From CAYNWT01 sp964450955 (GTDB lineage Bacteria > Planctomycetota > Planctomycetia > Planctomycetales > Planctomycetaceae): a stretch of 14,768 bases of DNA. A program made the translations under genes and the position numbers. The notes beneath the pieces are model-generated. The model was not told where the DNA came from and ran no database searches. It worked only from the letters and a program-made list of their open reading frames with translations. The stretch is from contig CAYVFI010000070.1 in assembly GCA_964450955.1 (NCBI GenBank), forward strand, positions 1 to 14,768, given 5' to 3'. Shown here in pieces: positions 6,391 through 13,179 of this stretch (position 1 is its first letter; each line of letters opens with the position of its first letter).

Positions 6391-7209
6391 CTAGGTCAAC
6401 CGATTTTGGATCTCGGTGAGAGCTTCCAGACCACCTTGGGGCAGGGAAATGCCGCCATCAGGGACGCCTGGGTCTCGAGGGTTGATTCGAACCAATTGGC
6501 CGCGTTTGGTTTCGGATTCGTATCTGACTGACGGGACAGCGATGCCGGCTCCGATCTCGATGATCGTCAGACGCTGATCTTTGATTGACCTGAGCCATCG
6601 GTGGTAGCGGGCGTTCTGTTGCTCGCTGCGGACGTCAACCCATTTAGCATCGCCAAACATCAGGACGTTGGGACGAGCCAACCCGCCGCAAACTTTGCAT
6701 TTGGGTAGGTCGGATGTGGCCTTGATGGTTTCCATGTCCACATCGACAACGACATCGGCCGCCGACCAGATTTCGGTCGAACACGGCGTGACGCATTGCA
6801 TATGAGTCAGCGAGCCATGGCACTCGATAACGCGTTCTTCGTCAAACCCTGCTCGTTGGAAGTGGCCGTCGACGTTGCTTGTGAACACAAAGCTGCCGGC
6901 CGGTTTCTGCCCGGCCCACTCCAGCAAAATCTGGAACCCCGCATGCGGTTCGGTCGAACGGTATAGGTTAATCCGATGCCCAAAGAATCCCCACGCCTGG
7001 GCGGGATCGCGAGTGAACCAAACGGGGTTCGAAATCTCAGCGAACCGTTTCCCCTGGAATGGTGGGTAGGCTTTCCAGAACCCATCGTTCCCGCGAAAGT
7101 CTGGTAAGCCCGAATCAACACCCATCCCCGCGCCGGCTCCGATTAGGATCGCGTCGCAGTCGCGGATCGCGGCGGCCGCTGCTGCGAGTTGTTCGTCACG
7201 ATCTTGCAT
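6391..7209 (-). CDS. Sir2-family NAD-dependent protein deacylase, 272 aa
   Basis: Sirtuins remove acyl groups from lysines, consuming NAD and releasing nicotinamide and O-acyl-ADP-ribose. The Rossmann NAD motif GAGAGMGVDSGLPDFRG spans residues 24-40. FTSNVDGHF (about 109-117) matches the conserved Q/S-N-x-D motif, and ECHGSL contains the catalytic H131. Four cysteines in two pairs (C139/C143 and C171/C174) form the zinc ribbon; the first pair has three residues between cysteines instead of the usual two. RPNVLMFGD and EIGAGIAVPS match the later NAD-contact segments. The length is normal for a bacterial sirtuin, or slightly long. No clear ribosome-binding site precedes the ATG. No acetyl-CoA synthetase or other usual partner lies nearby, so the substrate cannot be inferred. 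Confidence 0.9.
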   Translation of the reverse strand: MQDRDEQLAAAAAAIRDCDAILIGAGAGMGVDSGLPDFRGNDGFWKAYPPFQGKRFAEISNPVWFTRDPAQAWGFFGHRINLYRSTEPHAGFQILLEWAGQKPAGSFVFTSNVDGHFQRAGFDEERVIECHGSLTHMQCVTPCSTEIWSAADVVVDVDMETIKATSDLPKCKVCGGLARPNVLMFGDAKWVDVRSEQQNARYHRWLRSIKDQRLTIIEIGAGIAVPSVRYESETKRGQLVRINPRDPGVPDGGISLPQGGLEALTEIQNRLT

Positions 7210-7466
7210 GGCGCAGGCGGTGTGAGTGGTTAGGTTCTGATGACGCGGGCGTGACTTGGTGTTCGATACGTGACACCGCGATCAACCGTGGCCCTACAGG
7301 CAATGGCACGGACTAGATTTTCCGCCTCCGACGCCAGGTAACATGACGCCGGAGCTTCGCAGCTAATGTGCTACTACACACTGCTGGCCGGTTTTGTAGC
7401 GCAAAAGCTGTGGACCCACTGATGTAAAATCGGTGGCGAAAGGTCAAGTCGGTTCGCTGCGATTGT

Positions 7467-8816
7467 TTAAAACGGAGCCATTACCGGAACCGACGATACT
7501 TGCGGAACGTGCGCGGGGTCTGCATTTGTGGCTGTTGCGTTAGGGACGGCTCCAACAGGCGGCGCGAAGACCTGCGTGCTGTTTCCGACCGACGGCTGAA
7601 CCGGTGGCGAATAAGTAATCGGTTCGCTGCCGCTGGGAACGCTGGGAACGCCGGGCGTGCCAGCGTATGGCTGCGCGGCTGGGGTGCCAGCGTACGGTTG
7701 ATTGATGAACTGGTTCGCAAACGGGTCGGGACTGACAACGGCTGAATTGAACCCGGTGACCGGATAGTCCTGTACGGCTGGCTGCGGTGGCAATGTGGCA
7801 ATATTTTGAGCGACCGGGGCTTGCTGCACGAACTGTTGCCCGTTTGTGACAGGCATGTTTGCCGTGAATGTTGGCTGAGGCATTGGAGGTATAGCCGCAA
7901 TCTGTGGTTGCTGGACACCGTGTTGGTGGCCAAGGTGCGGCTGCTGCGTTTGAGCAGCGAATTGTGCCGCGACTGCAGCCTGGGTTCCATACGGCGAAGC
8001 CTGTGCAAGCTGTCCGGCCAGGCCACTGTATGGCGACGCCTGGAATTGGTTTTGAGCTCTTGCAAACTGTGGTACCGGCGGGAACCGACGACCTTGTCCC
8101 CGAGCGATTTGTGGTGTCGGTGGAAACTGCATTGTCATGTTGGGAACAGTTTTGAAGCTCTGAGCCAACTGTGTTCGAGCATCCTGCTGTGGACTCTCAA
8201 AACCCTTTAGCGTCGCCAGCCGTGATTGGATTTCGGGCTGATACCAATCGCTGCGAAGCGACTGTTGGTAGGTGCTGACTGCCTGAGCCAACTGGCCGGT
8301 GTCCTGATAATACTGGCCCAGGGCAGCAAGTGCCTTGGGGTGATTCGGGCTGACCTGGAGAGCCTGTTTCAGACTTTGAGCGGCTCCGTTTGCGTTACCG
8401 AGTTCTCGGTTCAACCACGCCATCTCGATTTGTGGTTCTGCCGAATATGGCTGGCTGGTGCCCCACATATTCAGCAAAGTTGCGGCCTCGTTTGGTCGCT
8501 CAGTTTCCACCAACATCTGTGCCAGACCGTGGTAAGACGGCTGGTGTGATGGGTTCATCTGCAGTGCCTGACGCCAGGTCTGTTCGGCCGCCTGGAGGTT
8601 GCCCTGCTTCTTCAGCGATGCGGCAAGGTTGGCGGCATAGTCCGCGTTGTATGGGTCCGCAGCGACGGCTCGCTGGAACTCCATCGCCGCCTGCGCATAG
8701 TTTCCGCGTTGGTAAAACGTCTGGCCGGCGTGGTTCATCATGTAGCCCTGAGACGACATGCAACCAGCCGAAGAAGCGACGAAACTCGCCGCACAGATGC
8801 AAAGAAACACGCGCAT
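7467..8816 (-). CDS. TPR-repeat lipoprotein with Q/P-rich C-terminal tail, 449 aa
   Basis: The N-terminus is a lipoprotein signal: hydrophobic residues 3-15, then lipobox SSAGC with C19 as the lipidation site, so the protein is probably anchored in a membrane outside the cytoplasm. About five tetratricopeptide repeats follow, at roughly 28-55, 58-90, 93-125, 128-160 and 162-195; GNYAQAAMEFQRAVAADP is a clear example. From about residue 210 to the end the sequence is low-complexity, rich in Gln, Pro, Ala and Thr, with a local duplication QPYAGTP. A scaffold or protein-protein interaction role is likely; no enzymatic domain is visible. GGAG lies 9 bases before the ATG. A perfect palindrome sits about 70-90 bases upstream (8887-8905) and may regulate the gene. 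Confidence 0.85.
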   Translation of the reverse strand: MRVFLCICAASFVASSAGCMSSQGYMMNHAGQTFYQRGNYAQAAMEFQRAVAADPYNADYAANLAASLKKQGNLQAAEQTWRQALQMNPSHQPSYHGLAQMLVETERPNEAATLLNMWGTSQPYSAEPQIEMAWLNRELGNANGAAQSLKQALQVSPNHPKALAALGQYYQDTGQLAQAVSTYQQSLRSDWYQPEIQSRLATLKGFESPQQDARTQLAQSFKTVPNMTMQFPPTPQIARGQGRRFPPVPQFARAQNQFQASPYSGLAGQLAQASPYGTQAAVAAQFAAQTQQPHLGHQHGVQQPQIAAIPPMPQPTFTANMPVTNGQQFVQQAPVAQNIATLPPQPAVQDYPVTGFNSAVVSPDPFANQFINQPYAGTPAAQPYAGTPGVPSVPSGSEPITYSPPVQPSVGNSTQVFAPPVGAVPNATATNADPAHVPQVSSVPVMAPF

Positions 8817-8886
8817 GGCACGATGCTCCAGCGAATAAATGAGTTGTGAGAGACTGGGTTGCCAGAAAGCGGGAGCCGCTTCCGTG

Positions 8887-8905
8887 TTTGTTCAGGACGA
8901 ACAAA
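8887..8905. promoter_or_regulatory. 19-bp perfect palindrome, candidate operator of the TPR lipoprotein gene
   Basis: TTTGTTC-AGGAC-GAACAAA is a perfect dyad with a 5-base centre, located 71-89 bases before the lipoprotein start codon. The size and symmetry suit binding of a dimeric regulator. It could alternatively form a 7-bp hairpin in the leader. A second short inverted repeat (ATCAGG at 8929-8934, CCTGAT at 8944-8949) lies just beyond. The remaining 8950-9119 shows nothing recognisable. Confidence 0.4.
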
Positions 8906-9119
8906 ACCATTGGCTTTGGAGATAGGAGATCAGGCTTGAGAAACCTGATTAGCGTGAGGATACGTCAGTTGCGAAAATGGCCGCAACCCGAGATTTCCAT
9001 GTGAACCAGACAAATCCGGCGAAGAACTCAGTTAGATTCCTGAGACTTCTACCGCCATGACCTCCGCGAGCGCGATACTGCGTTCAATTTGGCCAAAGCG
9101 TGCTTCATCCACTCAACTG

Positions 9120-9281
9120 CTAGCCCACGGCACTCACCAGCCGTGTACCTGGTGTGGGTGACGAGATGAGGTCAGAAAAGAACAGATTAAGACGCTCTGC
9201 AAATTGATCTAATTCGCTTTGCTTTGAAGCAACTTCGCGTGGTGTTTCTAACGCCGAGATTTGTTTGTTGAGTTGATCCAT
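9120..9281 (-). CDS. Small hypothetical protein, 53 aa, coiled-coil-like
   Basis: The ATG at 9281 is preceded by AAAGGG about 7 bases away, a plausible ribosome-binding site; an in-frame upstream start (9326) lacks one. The first 40 residues are charged and amphipathic (MDQLNKQISALETPREVA and onward), suggesting a helical, coiled-coil-like segment with a hydrophobic patch LNLFFSDLI. No family is recognised. It stands alone between the lipoprotein promoter region and a probable terminator, on the same strand as both neighbours. Confidence 0.4.
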   Translation of the reverse strand: MDQLNKQISALETPREVASKQSELDQFAERLNLFFSDLISSPTPGTRLVSAVG

Positions 9282-9383
9282 CGGACCGCCCTTTGTTTGG
9301 GACTTTGTTTGATTCACCCTCACCAACGCCTGTTTGACGATTTCGTCACAAAAATCCTTACCGAGAGAACCGACTTCTCCTCA

Positions 9384-9407
9384 AAAACCCTCTGAAACAC
9401 GGGTTTT
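9384..9407. terminator. Bidirectional-type terminator hairpin downstream of the panB block
   Basis: AAAACCC, a 10-base loop and GGGTTTT form a perfect 7-bp stem. On the minus strand the T-run extends to TTTTT, which suits termination of transcripts coming from panB. The remaining sequence in 9282-9466 shows nothing else. Confidence 0.5.
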
Positions 9408-9466
9408 CGACCTCACCAAAAGACATCCACGTCACAGCTTTTACCCCGACAACGATGGCCGGTTAT

Positions 9467-9802
9467 CTACCAGACGGGCCTTAAGAACAGCCAATTCGAG
9501 GTCCATTTTGGGGTAAGCGAGAGCTCGAAGATTCTGTTTCCAGGCGTGCGGTTTCCAGGTGTGCGGCGAGGACAGCACGCCACCGGAACACAACTGGCGG
9601 AATGTTGAGTTGTAGATGGAATGAGGTAGCCGCTGGGTCGAATCAGTTGCAGGCCGGCAAATGCAAGTTGGTTCGGTTCTTCTGCCGACGGTTCTTCGCT
9701 GTGGCGTCTGGGTGTAACCTCCAGCGCCAGCACGCCCAGTAGAAGCAGGATGAATAAGAACCTGCCGGGTACCGCCAGTCTAACCCGTCTGCGGCGCGGC
9801 AA
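9467..9802 (-). CDS. Possible small membrane-anchored or exported protein, 111 aa, low confidence
   Basis: A TTG start at 9802 would give a basic N-terminus (PRRRR) followed by a strong hydrophobic helix FLFILLLLGVLALEV, as in a signal peptide or anchor. The start is 26 bases past the panB stop, so it could be the last gene of that transcript. The second half is less protein-like and contains a 15-base tandem duplication (9536-9565), read as TPGNR twice. No family is recognised and there is no good ribosome-binding site. The helix could be real and the rest a degenerate tail. Confidence 0.3.
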   Translation of the reverse strand: MPRRRRVRLAVPGRFLFILLLLGVLALEVTPRRHSEEPSAEEPNQLAFAGLQLIRPSGYLIPSTTQHSASCVPVACCPRRTPGNRTPGNRIFELSLTPKWTSNWLFLRPVW

Positions 9803-9828
9803 TGGTTGGCTTTGCCGGACTCTTGCAG

Positions 9829-10635
9829 CTACTCGTGACTGTGCGCGGCGTCCGGGTAGGTTCCTGCTTTGACTTCTGCGATGTACCGGGCGACGGCATC
9901 GGTGGTGGTGTCGTGTAGTTCCGCGAAGCGTTTGACAAACTTTGGCTGGAACCCCTGAAACTGTCCCAGCATGTCGGGCGTCACCAGAACCTGGCCATCG
10001 CATCCAACGCCGGCTCCAATGCCGATAGTCGGAACTGAAACGGCAGCGGTCACTTTCTCAGCCATGCTGCGTGGAATCAGTTCCAGAACCATTCCGAAGA
10101 CACCGGCATCGGCGATGGCGTTGGCATCTGCCAGCAACTGGTCTTCTTCTCGCTGTACTTTGAAACCGCCATACGTGTTGACCGACTGTGGCTGCATTCC
10201 AATATGACCGAACACCGGAATGCTGGCTCGACCCAGCGCGGCGATTGTTTCGACCATGGATTCGCCGCCCTCAAGTTTGACCGCGTCGGCTCCGGTTTCC
10301 TTAATAATGCGGCCCGCGTTTTCGACCGCCTGCTGAGGGCTGACGTGGTAACTCATGAACGGCATGTCCACGATGACCATCGCATACTTGACGGCTCGAG
10401 CGACCATTTCGCCGTGGTAGATCATCTGATCCAGCGTCACCTGCAGCGTTGACGATTTGCCCTGCACCACCATTCCCAGGCTATCACCGACCAACACGCT
10501 ATCGACGCCCGCATCATCCATCAGCTTCGCGCTGGGGTAGTCGTAGGCGGTGAGCATGGCGATTTTCTGGCCATCGGCTTTCATGTTGACAAACTTGGGA
10601 GCCGTCAACTTCCGTCGTTTCCTGGTTTCCGCCAT
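9829..10635 (-). CDS. panB: 3-methyl-2-oxobutanoate hydroxymethyltransferase (ketopantoate synthesis)
   Basis: PanB transfers a hydroxymethyl group from 5,10-methylene-tetrahydrofolate to 2-oxoisovalerate, giving ketopantoate in the pantothenate/CoA pathway; it is a cytoplasmic TIM-barrel enzyme, decameric in well-studied bacteria. At 268 residues it is of normal length. MLTAYDYPSAKLMDDAGVD (27-45) and VGDSLGM (with D51) are family signatures. D90 in VDMPF and E122 in VKLEGG are the other expected Mg ligands. H144 in GHIGM and E185 in LELIP match the remaining active-site positions. It lies 44 bases after the FAH-family gene on the same strand and may be co-transcribed with it. No other pantothenate gene is visible. 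Confidence 0.95.
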   Translation of the reverse strand: MAETRKRRKLTAPKFVNMKADGQKIAMLTAYDYPSAKLMDDAGVDSVLVGDSLGMVVQGKSSTLQVTLDQMIYHGEMVARAVKYAMVIVDMPFMSYHVSPQQAVENAGRIIKETGADAVKLEGGESMVETIAALGRASIPVFGHIGMQPQSVNTYGGFKVQREEDQLLADANAIADAGVFGMVLELIPRSMAEKVTAAVSVPTIGIGAGVGCDGQVLVTPDMLGQFQGFQPKFVKRFAELHDTTTDAVARYIAEVKAGTYPDAAHSHE

Positions 10636-10679
10636 CTTGGACTTTCAGAGTAGGTAAGAACGCACCAACTGCGCCGCGA

Positions 10680-11552
10680 TCAGGGGTTCGCCTGGACTAC
10701 GGGGTTGGTCAAGGTTCCGATTCCGTCAATCGTGATGCTGACCATATCGCCGTTCTTCAAAGTGAAGTCATCCGGCGGTACCAGGCCGGTGCCAGTTAGC
10801 AGGACGGCTCCGTGCGGGAAGTCGTTCTCACGCATGAGCCAGCCGATGAGTTCAGTAAACTCACGAACCATCTCGCCCGCGCTGGTGGAGTCGTTAAAGA
10901 CCACTTCGCCGCGGCGCTGGATCTTTAGTTCGATCCCAAAGCCCGATCGTTCGGGGGCGTCGCGTGCCAGCAACACTGTTGGTCCCAGTCCACAGCATTG
11001 ACGGTACGTTTTCGCCTGTGGCAGGTACAGCGGGTTCTCACCTTCGATGTCTCGAGCCGACATGTCGTTACCGACGGTGAAGCCGCACAGTGAACCGTCG
11101 GGCGTGACGACCAGTCCGAGTTCTGGTTCAGGAACCGACCACTGGCTGTCGTACCGCACGCGGACAGGTTCGTCCGGGCCGGAGACCCGCGACGGTGTTG
11201 CTTTGAGAAACAGCTCAGGGCGATCGGCGGTGTAAACTTTGTCGTAGTGCGACGCGGCCGCTTCGGATTCTTCCATCCGAGCAACCTGACTGCGTTTGTA
11301 AGTAACTCCCGCCGCCCAGACTTCCTGTTGGTCGATTGGCGCTAGAAATTGAACCTCGCCGGCCGTCATCACCGGAGCCGACTGGTGCACCAGGAATTTC
11401 GCCAGTCCGGTCGGGTCTGGTGCGTGAAGAATATCGGTGAGCGTGTTTGCTGATTCGACCTGAGACAAATCCAGCAGCTGGACTTCGTCGTTCTCGCTTA
11501 TGACAGCAACGTGATCTTCACCGTTGCTGACTCTGATTTTCGCCAATCGCAT
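10680..11552 (-). CDS. FAH-family protein, 2-dehydro-3-deoxy-D-arabinonate dehydratase-like
   Basis: The C-terminal 200 residues form a fumarylacetoacetate-hydrolase-type catalytic domain. VPEPELGLVV supplies metal ligands E142 and E144, and D163 in VGNDMSARD is the third. VWAAGVTYKRSQVARMEES (78-96), YDKVYTADRPELFLK and EGENPLYLPQAK resemble dehydratases that convert 2-dehydro-3-deoxy-D-arabinonate to 2,5-dioxopentanoate in pentose oxidation. That assignment is by motif memory; other FAH activities such as acylpyruvase are possible. The 290-residue length fits. GAAAGGA lies 7 bases before the ATG. The gene precedes panB by 44 bases. No sugar dehydrogenase or dioxopentanoate dehydrogenase is in the window to support the pathway. 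Confidence 0.8.
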   Translation of the reverse strand: MRLAKIRVSNGEDHVAVISENDEVQLLDLSQVESANTLTDILHAPDPTGLAKFLVHQSAPVMTAGEVQFLAPIDQQEVWAAGVTYKRSQVARMEESEAAASHYDKVYTADRPELFLKATPSRVSGPDEPVRVRYDSQWSVPEPELGLVVTPDGSLCGFTVGNDMSARDIEGENPLYLPQAKTYRQCCGLGPTVLLARDAPERSGFGIELKIQRRGEVVFNDSTSAGEMVREFTELIGWLMRENDFPHGAVLLTGTGLVPPDDFTLKNGDMVSITIDGIGTLTNPVVQANP

Positions 11553-11882
11553 TCGTTTTTCCTTTCGCGTGAACGCAATTTAGCAGACACCGTTGGGCAT
11601 TGTAGGGGCAGCCATCGATGTTCTGAGTGTTTGTCGGCGAGTGTCGTCAGTAAAGCCGTAGTTTCGATTGTGGCTGCACCTGAAATGTGAGACACCGTTA
11701 GGACCTCGAATCTGGTTCTTGCTTGAACGCCGCTACTTCCAGGGGCCGCTGGTGAGGCGTCGGCCGGTACATCCAACGATTACCAGCGTGCGGACGTTAT
11801 GCGATGAGGCACGACTGAAGGCCGAACCGGTGAGCCAGGCCGTCGCAGGTTCGAAACAAAGCTGACGATCTCGGGCGATCGC
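11553..11882. other. 330-bp intergenic region without a recognisable feature
   Basis: Apart from the FAH ribosome-binding site and presumably its promoter, I see no gene. A 65-codon plus-strand frame at 11668-11865 has no protein-like character. The decamer AGACACCGTT occurs twice (around 11585 and 11689), which is too short to interpret. Confidence 0.5.
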
Positions 11883-12398
11883 TCAATATCTGTCTCGCCA
11901 GAAGCGGTTCCAGCTTTCGGCTAGTCCGTGACCGAACGCAGACAGCAACGATGCGTCGCCCGGCGGGAGATCTGCCAGGTCTTCCTCGAACTCGGCTTTT
12001 TCCTCAGCCGTCATATTTTGGTGTCGCTGCTGGAACCGAAGCGCTTCGGCCGCGCGTGGGGTGGCTTGGTAGTTTTGCTGCAGTCGAGCCAGTTCTCCGG
12101 GGTCGAACCATACGACATCGCACGTTCGGCACTTGTCGATTTGGAACACGTTGTCGCCCTGGGCGGTCTCTTTGGTCATTGATCGATGGCAGCGGGGACA
12201 CGCTAGCTGGTTCTTGCTGTCTGGCCCGGCTGCCTGAGCTTCCTCAGCCAATTCAGCGTCGCTCTTTTCGCGGCGGCGTTTGATGTGTGTGACACGGTTG
12301 GTCTGAACCAGGTATCCATGGCACGAATCACAGCAGAACACAGGGAGCCCTTCGTACGCACTTCGACGAAATCCGGCGGCACAAACGGGGCACTTCAT
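11883..12398 (-). CDS. zf-TFIIB-type zinc-ribbon protein, 171 aa
   Basis: Two CxxC-type zinc-binding modules are visible: C3/C6 with C22 or C23 and C26 (MKCPVCAAGF to CCDSC), and C67/C70 with C90/C93 (CPRCHRSM to DKCRTCDVVWFDPGEL). The second, ending in W-F-D-x-G-E-L, matches the bacterial 'Zn-finger nucleic acid-binding' zf-TFIIB domain. The C-terminal 70 residues are charged and helical, ending in aromatic residues. The molecular role of this family is mostly unknown. The ATG at 12398 is chosen over an upstream in-frame start (12602) because the zinc ribbon begins there and the upstream frame is only repeat DNA. Its 5' end is the last unit of a 241-bp tandem array, and its codons 6-12 differ from the copies (CAAGF against CDAEL). 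Confidence 0.85.
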   Translation of the reverse strand: MKCPVCAAGFRRSAYEGLPVFCCDSCHGYLVQTNRVTHIKRRREKSDAELAEEAQAAGPDSKNQLACPRCHRSMTKETAQGDNVFQIDKCRTCDVVWFDPGELARLQQNYQATPRAAEALRFQQRHQNMTAEEKAEFEEDLADLPPGDASLLSAFGHGLAESWNRFWRDRY

Positions 12399-12414
12399 GT
12401 TCACTTCTTTCCCG

Positions 12415-12639
12415 TCAGGTTCTGGTTCCCGTACTTGGGGCCTCCGAGCCCCAAGGTGAGTTGATGTGGATCGCTCGCAGGCGAGGATCGAAATTGAATC
12501 CTGAGCGTGAGCTTGTTGGAGTTGGGGAGTCGCTGGTGCTCGGGGCTCGGAGGCCCCAAGTACAGGAATCACAGCAGAACACAGGGAGCCCTTCGTACGC
12601 ACTTCGACGAAGTTCGGCGTCGCAAACGGGACACTTCAT
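12415..12639 (-). CDS. 74-aa mini-ORF, zinc-knuckle start plus repeat-derived tail
   Basis: The first 26 residues (MKCPVCDAELRRSAYEG then LPVFCCDSC) are an intact first zinc knuckle of the neighbouring zf-TFIIB gene. Translation then enters the MITE-like element (TWGLRAPSTSDSPTP and on) and stops at TGA 12417-12415, 16 bases before the ATG of the full gene. This could be a translated, coupled micro-gene or simply by-product DNA of the tandem duplication. The tail is read from inverted-repeat DNA, so a conserved function is unlikely without further evidence. Confidence 0.25.
   Translation of the reverse strand: MKCPVCDAELRRSAYEGLPVFCCDSCTWGLRAPSTSDSPTPTSSRSGFNFDPRLRAIHINSPWGSEAPSTGTRT
12431..12563. 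mobile_element. 133-bp MITE-like element, copy 1
   Basis: The ends are perfect 22-bp terminal inverted repeats: GTACTTGGGGCCTCC plus GAGCCCC on the left, and the inverse on the right. Each end is itself a hairpin (CTTGGGGC, 6-base loop, GCCCCAAG). The interior holds a further small palindrome, CTCGCAGGCGAG. No coding capacity. The structure suits a non-autonomous element or paired REP (BIME-like) element. Confidence 0.75.
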
Positions 12640-12671
12640 GTTCGCTTCTTTCCGGTCAGGTTCTGGTTCCC

Positions 12672-12755
12672 GTACTTGGGGCCTCCGGGCCCCAAGGTGA
12701 GTTGATGTGGATTGCTCACAGGCGAGGATCGAAATTGAATCCTGAGCGTGAGCTT
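12672..12755. mobile_element. MITE-like element, copy 2, cut by the assembly gap
   Basis: The left end and first 84 bases match copy 1 with small differences, including GGGCCCC for GAGCCCC in the terminal hairpin and TCACAGG for TCGCAGG inside. The right end is lost in the N-run. Confidence 0.7.
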
Positions 12756-12855
12756 NNNNNNNNNNNNNNNNNNNNNNNNNNNNNNNNNNNNNNNNNNNNN
12801 NNNNNNNNNNNNNNNNNNNNNNNNNNNNNNNNNNNNNNNNNNNNNNNNNNNNNNN
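12756..12855. other. Assembly gap of exactly 100 Ns
   Basis: The round number suggests a scaffolding placeholder, not a measured length. By comparison with flanking units, the missing sequence would be about 74 bp if no whole unit is lost, or 74 plus a multiple of 241 otherwise. Confidence 0.95.
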
Positions 12856-12906
12856 CCCTTCGTACGCACTTCGACGAAGTTCGGCGTCGCAAACGGGGCA
12901 CTTCAT
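12856..12906 (-). pseudogene. Zinc-ribbon 5' copy running into the gap
   Basis: The ATG at 12906 starts the same MKCPVCDAELRRSAYEG frame as the other units and is interrupted after 17 codons by the N-run. It is expected to be another 74-residue mini-ORF, but this cannot be confirmed. Confidence 0.4.
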
Positions 12907-12922
12907 GTTCGCTTCTTTCCGG

Positions 12923-13147
12923 TCAGGTTCTGGTTCCCGTACTTGGGGCCTCCGAGCCCCAAGGTGAGTTGATGTGGATCGCTCGCAGGCGAGGATCGAA
13001 ATTGAATCCTGAGCGTGAGCTTGTTGGAGTTGGGGAGTCGCTGGTGCTCGGGGCTCGGAGGCCCCAAGTACAGGAATCACAGCAGAACACAGGGAGCCCT
13101 TCGTACGCACTTCGACGAAGTTCGGCGTCGCAAACGGGGCACTTCAT
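12923..13147 (-). CDS. 74-aa mini-ORF of the outermost array unit
   Basis: This frame has the same design and length as the mini-ORF at 12415-12639: 26 zinc-knuckle codons, then the repeat-derived tail, stopping 16 bases before the next unit's ATG. It has the best ribosome-binding site in the array (AAGGAG, 5 bases before ATG). Because the adjoining element is one base shorter, the frame is also open upstream to 13342 through the element. Function is doubtful. Confidence 0.25.
   Translation of the reverse strand: MKCPVCDAELRRSAYEGLPVFCCDSCTWGLRAPSTSDSPTPTSSRSGFNFDPRLRAIHINSPWGSEAPSTGTRT
12939..13071. mobile_element. 133-bp MITE-like element, copy 3
   Basis: A complete copy with perfect 22-bp terminal inverted repeats, nearly identical to copy 1, placed between two zinc-ribbon 5' segments. 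Confidence 0.75.
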
Positions 13148-13179
13148 GTTCGCTCCTTTCCTCTCAGGTTCTCGTCCCC

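Noticed and set aside
8390..8842. 150-codon plus-strand frame antisense to the TPR lipoprotein
   Set aside because: It is a shadow of the TPR coding region, which has a clear lipobox and repeats on the other strand.
11668..11865. 65-codon plus-strand frame between the FAH gene and the zinc-ribbon gene
   Set aside because: No hydrophobic core, no domain, no ribosome-binding site; probably chance.
12415..13110. Long minus-strand frame of 231 codons across the array
   Set aside because: It crosses the 100-N gap of unknown true length, so the joined frame is not real; only the individual 74-codon frames are supported.
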